The notes under the pieces were generated by a model. It did no database searches. It had not been told where the DNA came from and was given only the letters and a program-made list of their open reading frames with translations. 20,935 bases of DNA from Phycisphaerae bacterium (GTDB lineage Bacteria; Planctomycetota; Phycisphaerae; Phycisphaerales; SM1A02): positions 1-20,935 of the forward strand of contig JABJQE010000175.1 in assembly GCA_018663565.1 (NCBI GenBank). Reading direction: 5' to 3'. Shown here one piece after another: positions 16,414 through 20,935 of this stretch. The position numbers were made by a program, and so were the translations under genes. Position 1 is the first letter of the stretch. Each line of letters opens with the position of its first letter.

Positions 16414-17081
16414 CTCGGCGATTCACCCCGAGCAATCCGCATGGCTTGCTCGATGAGATCTGAGGGAAAGGACACGAGTGGCTTCTTCGGGCTTGGCGAA
16501 GCCGCGGCTTGGCGATCTGGTGGGGGAGGCGCTGCCTTAGGCCGGGGGCCCACATCAAGATCGTCAAAATTCTCCGCCGCCGTTTCTTTCTCGATGGCAC
16601 GCATGTCTTCCTCGGTCATTCCGAACTGGTCATGCCACGTCTTTTTGCTCGGTGGGGAAGCGACTGGATCTGCAGGTTCAGTAGTCTCCGGACCGCCTGT
16701 CGCGTAGGCGAGGTCATCGAGAATCGTCCTGAGAAAGTCATCAGATGCGAGGTGCTTGCACCGTCGTCGTCTTGCGGCTCGTCGAAGCCGATTGTCCGAA
16801 GAAATGATGACCAGTCGCCGCGGAGTCGTCGAATCGGTAATCAATGTCTCAATGACATCATCCGCTTCGCGGTCCACCCCGGACCAGATGAGGTGAATCG
16901 GGCTCGGGACGTCCCTCGGGCGGCTTTGAGGGGCTCCATCACAGACCAGACTAATGTGGCCCTCACGCCATCGTGAGGCCAACATCAGGCGTCCAAGGCC
17001 CGCCAAATCGAGTCCAGCGAGCCCGGGCGGCAGGATTCCTTGCACATGGAGCACATTCCAGGCATCGACGACAACTTGCAT
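16410..17081 (-). CDS. NYN-domain protein, YacP/Rae1-like putative ribonuclease
   Basis: The product is 223 residues if it starts at the ATG at 17081. That start puts MQVVVDAWNVLH, the first NYN strand, at the N-terminus and has GTAGGA just upstream. The frame stays open 46 codons further upstream, but that part overlaps the rpsU promoter and is unlike the family. The NYN (PIN-like nuclease) core spans about 1-125, with the expected acidic residues Asp6 (VVDAWN), Asp48 (LVCDGAP), Asp74-Asp75 (READDVIETL) and Asp96 (IISSDNRLRRAA). YacP/Rae1 in Bacillus cleaves mRNA in the ribosome. Residues 128-203 look disordered (Pro, Ala, Glu), with a short conserved-looking KKTWHDQFGMTEEDM and a C-terminal helix. 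Divergent from rpsU, convergent with pdxH. Substrate and activity are inferred. Confidence 0.8.
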   Translation of the reverse strand: MQVVVDAWNVLHVQGILPPGLAGLDLAGLGRLMLASRWREGHISLVCDGAPQSRPRDVPSPIHLIWSGVDREADDVIETLITDSTTPRRLVIISSDNRLRRAARRRRCKHLASDDFLRTILDDLAYATGGPETTEPADPVASPPSKKTWHDQFGMTEEDMRAIEKETAAENFDDLDVGPRPKAAPPPPDRQAAASPSPKKPLVSFPSDLIEQAMRIARGESPS

Positions 17082-17109
17082 GATTCCTACGGTACACGAC
17101 AATCCGCCC

Positions 17110-17138
17110 TTGGCAGAAGGACTGATTTCCGTTCTAAT
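17110..17138 (+). promoter_or_regulatory. Sigma70-type promoter of rpsU
   Basis: TTGGCA (17110-17115, 5 of 6 matches to the -35 consensus) is separated by 17 bases from TCTAAT (17133-17138, 5 of 6 matches to the -10). It predicts a start near 17145 and a leader of about 35 bases containing AGGAGAGG before the rpsU ATG. It lies in the 97-base gap between the divergent NYN gene and rpsU. Confidence 0.58.
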
Positions 17139-17178
17139 ACGCGGCTTGATTTTCCCCTTGAGGAGAGGCCCCAAGCCC

Positions 17179-17466
17179 ATGGCAATTCGGATCAAATCCA
17201 GACACGGCGAGTCAGTCAATCAGATGCTCCGCCGATTCAAGAAGCTTTGCGAAAAAGAAGGTCTTACCAAAGACGTCAAGCGAAAGCAGTACTTTGAGAA
17301 GCCATCCGAGCGTCGTCGTCGCGCGATGCGAAAGGCAATTGCTCGCGTGCAACGCTTGAATGACCCACAGCCACAACCACGTCCAAGTGGTGGCCGTGGT
17401 GGTAGCGGCGGCCCGGGCGGCCCGGGCGGCGGCGGCGGCGGCGGCCCACGTGGCGGCGGGCGCTGA
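17179..17466 (+). CDS. rpsU: Ribosomal protein bS21 with glycine-rich C-terminal extension
   Basis: The first 60 or so residues are ribosomal protein S21: MAIRIKSRHGESVNQMLRRF, then KKLCEKEGLTKDVKRKQYFE, then KPSERRRRAMRKAIARVQRL. S21 sits near the anti-Shine-Dalgarno end of 16S rRNA and helps initiation on the 30S subunit. The total of 95 residues exceeds the usual 58-71. The extra part (about 62-95) starts with DPQPQPRP and becomes almost pure Gly with RGG and PRGGG elements, like eukaryotic RGG-box RNA-binding tails. AGGAGAGG lies 10-18 bases before the ATG. The frame is open upstream, but homology begins exactly at this ATG, and a promoter sits just upstream of it. Function as S21 is near certain; the tail's role is unknown. 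Confidence 0.95.
   Translation: MAIRIKSRHGESVNQMLRRFKKLCEKEGLTKDVKRKQYFEKPSERRRRAMRKAIARVQRLNDPQPQPRPSGGRGGSGGPGGPGGGGGGGPRGGGR
17387..17463 (+). repeat. Gly-codon low-complexity tract encoding the S21 tail
   Basis: A run of GGC, GGT and CCG-type codons, including seven consecutive GGC codons near 17430-17450, encodes the RGG and GPGG-rich tail. Such tracts can change length by slippage in steps of three without breaking the frame. Confidence 0.75.
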
Positions 17467-17593
17467 GTTTCCATTCATGAGTGTAATTAGCGATGGTCCA
17501 GTGATGGATCACGTCATTCTAGTTCCTAGGAATCCAAATACCTTCGACGCGCAATATGTCGTTGTCCTGTGTGGCAACCATTGTGCGATGACT

Positions 17594-17599
17594 GAGGAG
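17594..17599 (+). promoter_or_regulatory. Shine-Dalgarno GAGGAG fixing the hppA start at 17608
   Basis: GAGGAG ends 8 bases before the GTG at 17608, an ideal spacing. The earlier in-frame GTG at 17599 overlaps this site and so cannot be served by it. The preferred product therefore begins MSTLLLSTTDP. Confidence 0.75.
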
Positions 17600-17607
17600 T
17601 GCTATCC

Positions 17608-20259
17608 GTGAGTACGCTGCTTCTTTCGACGACCGATCCTGCAATCGCCACCCATGGCGTCCAGGCCATTATCGATAATGCATGGGTCTGGTTCATTGCA
17701 CCAATTGCCGCCATCTTGGCGTTGATCGCTGCATTCATATTCAGCCGTAGCGTAATGAGTAAGAGCGAAGGCGAACCGGAGATGATCCGGATTGCTGAAG
17801 CTGTTCGCGAAGGCGCCATGGCCTACTTGAAACGACAGTACAAGGTCGTTGCCATTGTGTTTGTCGTGCTCATTGGCGTGCTCGTGGCTCTGGGCTTCCT
17901 TGGCATCCAGCCAAAGGCCACTGCCATTGGTGTTCCAATTGCCGGCATCTTCTCTGGACTATGTGGTTGGTTCGGCATGAAGATGGCGACAAACGCCTCG
18001 GCGCGAACGACATTCGCAGCCAAGAATTCACTCAATGCTGGTTTGACAGTAGCTTTCCGCAGTGGTGCGGTGATGGGCCTCGTTGTTGTCGGGTTCGCGC
18101 TACTTGATGTGAGCGCGTGGTTCCTGATCTGGACCTCGTTCTTCCCAGAGCAATCACTTGAGTTGACTACAGCGGTCATGTTGACCTACGGCATGGGTGC
18201 CTCAACTCAGGCACTGTTTGCTCGCGTCGGCGGTGGTATTTACACCAAGGCGGCTGATGTTGGTGCTGACCTGGTTGGCAAGATCGAAGCGGGCATTCCT
18301 GAGGATGACCCACGAAACCCTGCTGCAATTGCGGACAACGTTGGCGACAATGTTGGCGATGTGGCTGGCATGGGCGCTGACTTGTACGAGTCATACTACG
18401 GCTCGATTCTCGCGTCTATGGCGATCGGTGCTACGGCAGCGTTCGCAGGTGGACTGGGCTCTGAGTGGGCAATGAAGCTCGCAGTGGCCCCGATGGCACT
18501 CGCTGGCATTGGCATCATTTGTTCTTTGCTTGGCGTCTTTGTCGTCCGGGCGAAGGAAGGCGCTTCCTTCAGTCAACTGCTGCGTGGACTGCACATGGGC
18601 GTATGGTTTGCGTCCTTCCTTGTGATGGTCGGCGCCGGTGTGCTCTTCTATCTGCTCTTCGGAACCGGGGGCGTATTCGAATGGTGGCAGCCATCGCTGG
18701 CCATTGTCACCGGCCTCGCAGCTGGTCTTATCATCGCCTTTGCGACTGAGTATTACACGTCTTACGAGCATCCTCCAACGCAGCGTATCGCTGAGCAGAC
18801 GCAGACTGGCCACGCGACCGTCATCATTGCCGGTATCGCTGAAGGCATGAAGTCAACTTGGGCTCCATTGGTGATCATCGTTGTGGCCATTCTCATTGCC
18901 TTTGGTGTCTGCGGCGGAAACACACACTTCCTGCTCGGCTTGTACGGCGTTGGCATCGCCGCAGTTGGCATGCTGAGCACGCTGGGCATTACGCTTGCAA
19001 CCGATGCATACGGCCCGATCGCCGACAACGCAGGCGGCAATGCTGAAATGACAGGGCAGCCATCCTACGTACGTGAACGAACTGACATGCTCGATTCGCT
19101 TGGCAACACAACTGCCGCAACAGGCAAGGGTTTCGCAATCGGTTCGGCTGCTTTGACTGCTATGGCACTGCTTGCTGCATATGCCATCGTCGTGAAGAGT
19201 TCGGTCGTAGAGAAACTCGTCGTGGACAACCCATCGGCGATCGTTTCAGCTGCTGGTGAAGATGTCAACGTGGATGGGGCCAAGGCCTTCGCACATCCGA
19301 GCTTGGCCGGTTCGTTCAGTGAAGCGGGTGATCACACCTTGTACATCACGTCTGAAGGACATGGCGAATTCAAGATGGTTGCCGAGGCTGGTGACCATAT
19401 TGCTGCTGGTGGTGCGCTTCTCTTGGCATCGAATGCTGTAGCAGAGGGTGTTGGCAACCTTTTCTCCGATGGAAAATCTGTGAAGGCGGTAGGGCATTGG
19501 GATGCACTTGCTGGTGCGTATGATGTCACCGCTAACGGCGTGAAGTTCGATCTAGTGCCGGCAGATAAGGCCACGCTCAAGCACATGGCGGCCTTTTATG
19601 ACATCTCGATCATGAATCCCCGCGTAATTGGCGGTCTGTTCCTTGGTGTGATGTTGGCCTTCGTGTTCTGCGCGATGACGATGAACGCCGTGGGGCGTGC
19701 TGCCTACCAGATGATGAATGAATGCCGCCGTCAGTTCTCACTGATGCGAAACAAGTTCAAGTCTGATGGCATGTCTGAAGAAGAAGTGGCTGATCCAATG
19801 AACTGGCCCACGCATGTGGACATCAACGGAAAGTCATATCCCGATTATCAAGAGTGCGTGTCGATTTCGACCGCCGGTGCCCAGCGAGAGATGGTCATTC
19901 CATCGATCATGGCGATCGTGACCCCAATCATTGTCGGGTTGATTCTTGGAGTTGGGGGCGTAATGGGATTGCTTGTCGGCGGGCTCACGAGCGGCTTTGC
20001 ATTGGCCATCTACATGGCGAATGCAGGTGGCGCGTGGGACAACGCAAAGAAGTATATTGAGGCTGGCCACCATGGCGGTAAGGGCTCTGATTGTCATAAG
20101 GCATCCGTGACTGGTGACACCGTCGGGGATCCATTCAAGGACACATCTGGCCCATCGCTCAACATCCTCATCAAACTCATCGCGATTGTTTCGGTGGTGT
20201 TTGCTGGACTGGTCGTCCACTACGGACCATCAATACAGTCGGCTCTTGGACTGGGTTGA
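17608..20259 (+). CDS. hppA: Membrane-bound ion-translocating pyrophosphatase (HppA), K+-dependent type
   Basis: The enzyme hydrolyses pyrophosphate and pumps H+ or Na+ across a membrane. Core motifs are DVGADLVGKIE from residue 217, DNVGDNVGD from 243, EYYTS, DAYGPIADNAGGNAEM (Asp473 region) and GDTVGDPFKDTSGPS near the C-terminus; they bind the Mg-pyrophosphate. In the motif GNTTAATGKG from 499, Ala503 and Gly506 replace the Lys and Thr of K+-independent enzymes, so this is the K+-dependent type. H+ versus Na+ specificity cannot be read safely. The protein has 883 residues from the GTG at 17608; bacterial relatives are mostly 660-720. Much of the surplus is one insertion, about residues 530-665, between the helix GFAIGSAALTAMALLAAYAIVV and the helix after ISIMNPRV, on the extracytoplasmic side by standard topology. 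The gene follows rpsU by 141 bases and precedes rsfS by 4. Confidence 0.95.
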   Translation: MSTLLLSTTDPAIATHGVQAIIDNAWVWFIAPIAAILALIAAFIFSRSVMSKSEGEPEMIRIAEAVREGAMAYLKRQYKVVAIVFVVLIGVLVALGFLGIQPKATAIGVPIAGIFSGLCGWFGMKMATNASARTTFAAKNSLNAGLTVAFRSGAVMGLVVVGFALLDVSAWFLIWTSFFPEQSLELTTAVMLTYGMGASTQALFARVGGGIYTKAADVGADLVGKIEAGIPEDDPRNPAAIADNVGDNVGDVAGMGADLYESYYGSILASMAIGATAAFAGGLGSEWAMKLAVAPMALAGIGIICSLLGVFVVRAKEGASFSQLLRGLHMGVWFASFLVMVGAGVLFYLLFGTGGVFEWWQPSLAIVTGLAAGLIIAFATEYYTSYEHPPTQRIAEQTQTGHATVIIAGIAEGMKSTWAPLVIIVVAILIAFGVCGGNTHFLLGLYGVGIAAVGMLSTLGITLATDAYGPIADNAGGNAEMTGQPSYVRERTDMLDSLGNTTAATGKGFAIGSAALTAMALLAAYAIVVKSSVVEKLVVDNPSAIVSAAGEDVNVDGAKAFAHPSLAGSFSEAGDHTLYITSEGHGEFKMVAEAGDHIAAGGALLLASNAVAEGVGNLFSDGKSVKAVGHWDALAGAYDVTANGVKFDLVPADKATLKHMAAFYDISIMNPRVIGGLFLGVMLAFVFCAMTMNAVGRAAYQMMNECRRQFSLMRNKFKSDGMSEEEVADPMNWPTHVDINGKSYPDYQECVSISTAGAQREMVIPSIMAIVTPIIVGLILGVGGVMGLLVGGLTSGFALAIYMANAGGAWDNAKKYIEAGHHGGKGSDCHKASVTGDTVGDPFKDTSGPSLNILIKLIAIVSVVFAGLVVHYGPSIQSALGLG

Positions 20260-20263
20260 GCCA

Positions 20264-20692
20264 ATGACTGATTCACATGGAATCTCGCCACAGGCCTCGG
20301 ACGCAATGTCCGAGGCCTGTGCGCCTTCCAGAGATGGCAGCTCACGGGCCTTTGCGATTGCTGCGGCCCGAGAGGCGATGGATCGACATTGCACAGACGT
20401 ACGGTTGTTTGATGTGCGAGGACGTAGTCAAATGTCTGATTATGTGCTTGTTGCATCGGGCACGAGTGACCGGCAGGTTCGATCGGTTGCCGATGATCTT
20501 GAAGATCTTGGCGAGACGTTCGGCCGGAAACGGTTCCGGACCAACGCCGATCCAGCCTCAACCTGGGTCGTAGTTGACTTCATTGATATCGTGATGCACC
20601 TGTTTGAACCTGCTCGCCGCGCGTATTACGACCTTGATGAACTTTGGGCCGATGCGCCTGAGGTTGAGTTCGCTCGCGAATCAGAGGCATGA
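20264..20692 (+). CDS. rsfS: Ribosomal silencing factor RsfS (DUF143 family)
   Basis: RsfS binds uL14 on the 50S subunit and blocks subunit joining when nutrients are short. The product has 142 residues from the ATG at 20264, four bases after the hppA stop. The family core starts near residue 28 (RAFAIAAAREAMDRHCTDVR), with LFDVRGRSQMSDYVLVASGT (48-67), R70, WVVVDFIDIVMHLFEPARRAYYDLDELW (101-128). The first 25 residues are extra compared with E. coli RsfS. An in-frame ATG at 20306 sits in the loop of a 14-base-pair hairpin (20289-20321), so the true start is uncertain; neither start has a good Shine-Dalgarno sequence. The stop overlaps the next ATG (ATGA). The common NadD neighbour is not seen here. 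Confidence 0.88.
   Translation: MTDSHGISPQASDAMSEACAPSRDGSSRAFAIAAAREAMDRHCTDVRLFDVRGRSQMSDYVLVASGTSDRQVRSVADDLEDLGETFGRKRFRTNADPASTWVVVDFIDIVMHLFEPARRAYYDLDELWADAPEVEFARESEA
20289..20321 (+). other. 14-bp perfect hairpin at the hppA-rsfS junction
   Basis: The left arm (20289-20302, CACAGGCCTCGGAC without its second and first flanks: CACAGG... reads into GGAC) pairs with the right arm 20308-20321 around the five-base loop GCAAT. The core pair is CAGGCCTCGGAC with GTCCGAGGCCTG. It starts 30 bases after the hppA stop, inside the first codons of rsfS as called, and has no T tract. It could attenuate transcription after hppA, protect the hppA 3' end, or control rsfS translation. Confidence 0.7.
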
Positions 20693-20935
20693 TATCGCTC
20701 GGCCTTGCGTGTCTGTTGGCGAGCATCGGTATAGGCGACACAATTGACATGGCTGGTCGATGGAAGGGCGCGTTTACGCTTCCCGGTGCTGTCTCACAAG
20801 ATCTGGTTCTTACGCTTGAACCCACGAACGATGGGTGCTGGACTGGTCAGGTTGTCAGTTTGGGTAGTGGCATGAAGCCACAGCCCTTGCCAAGCCTGTC
20901 TGTACACGGCGATGTCGTCAGTTTTCAGCCCATTC
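20689..20935 (+). CDS. Secreted protein, N-terminal part only (possible alpha/beta-hydrolase with beta-rich N-domain)
   Basis: This frame begins at the ATG inside the rsfS stop (ATGA overlap) and is open to the right edge, 82 codons. The start ISLGLACLLASIGIG is a short signal-peptide-like stretch. What follows, DMAGRWKGAFTLPG, LVLTLEPTNDGCWTGQVVSLG and LPSLSVHGDVVSFQ, has the pattern of the small beta domain that precedes many secreted alpha/beta-hydrolase or serine-hydrolase domains (W-x-G, then L-x-L-x-L, then G-x-W-x-G, then the G-x-x-V-x-F strand). The catalytic part would lie beyond the window, so the family assignment is tentative. Translational coupling to rsfS is suggested by the overlap. 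Confidence 0.6.
   Translation, partial: MISLGLACLLASIGIGDTIDMAGRWKGAFTLPGAVSQDLVLTLEPTNDGCWTGQVVSLGSGMKPQPLPSLSVHGDVVSFQPI

Noticed and set aside
16954..17178. Upstream extension of the rpsU frame
   Set aside because: S21 homology begins exactly at the ATG at 17179, and the extension lies across the promoter and the opposite-strand NYN gene.
17082..17219. Upstream extension of the NYN-domain frame on the minus strand
   Set aside because: The conserved first strand begins at the ATG at 17081; the extra 46 codons run through the rpsU promoter and into rpsU.
17523..17532. Palindrome TTCCTAGGAA between rpsU and hppA
   Set aside because: It is short, single and without flanking symmetry or a second copy; not enough to call an operator.
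17599..17607. GTG at 17599 as the hppA start
   Set aside because: It overlaps the GAGGAG site that correctly serves the GTG at 17608.

Overview
The window comes from a bacterium with moderately high GC content. The gene content fits Planctomycetota best, possibly the Phycisphaerae. The reasons are a very long multi-repeat secretin with a fused inner-membrane platform, a membrane pyrophosphatase enlarged by an extracytoplasmic insertion, and ribosomal protein S21 with a glycine-rich tail. This placement is inferred from gene style, not from a tree.

Positions 1-13151 (+) form one apparent operon for a type II secretion or type IV pilus-like envelope machine. The genes are a PilM/GspL-like cytoplasmic domain fused through one membrane helix to a PilN-like domain (5' end outside the window), a PilO/GspM-like protein with a PilP/GspC-like C-terminal domain, a giant secretin of 3427 residues, and a small lipoprotein that could be its pilotin. 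Two of the three junctions are 4-base ATGA overlaps; the secretin has its own strong Shine-Dalgarno sequence. The secretin is the outstanding item. Between its N0-like start and the C-terminal barrel I count 36 tandem secretin-N (KH-like) modules, where well-studied secretins have a few.

Positions 13257-14984 (+) encode a secreted, strikingly methionine-rich protein of unknown function, followed by a strong hairpin at 15015-15048. A tRNA-Gln (anticodon CUG) follows at 15074-15144. Next are purE and pdxH (+), overlapping by 4 bases; purE starts in an almost G-free, Shine-Dalgarno-less stretch. A YacP-like NYN-domain protein (-) runs tail to tail into pdxH, so that a single CTAG holds both stop codons.

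From 17081 the NYN gene (-) and rpsU (S21, +) diverge across a 97-base gap with a good promoter for rpsU. Then come hppA (K+-dependent-type membrane pyrophosphatase), rsfS (ribosomal silencing factor) and the start of a secreted protein that runs off the right edge. No gap between genes exceeds 300 bases. The right half is mainly housekeeping (purine, PLP, translation, ion-pumping energy metabolism). The left half is the specialised envelope system.
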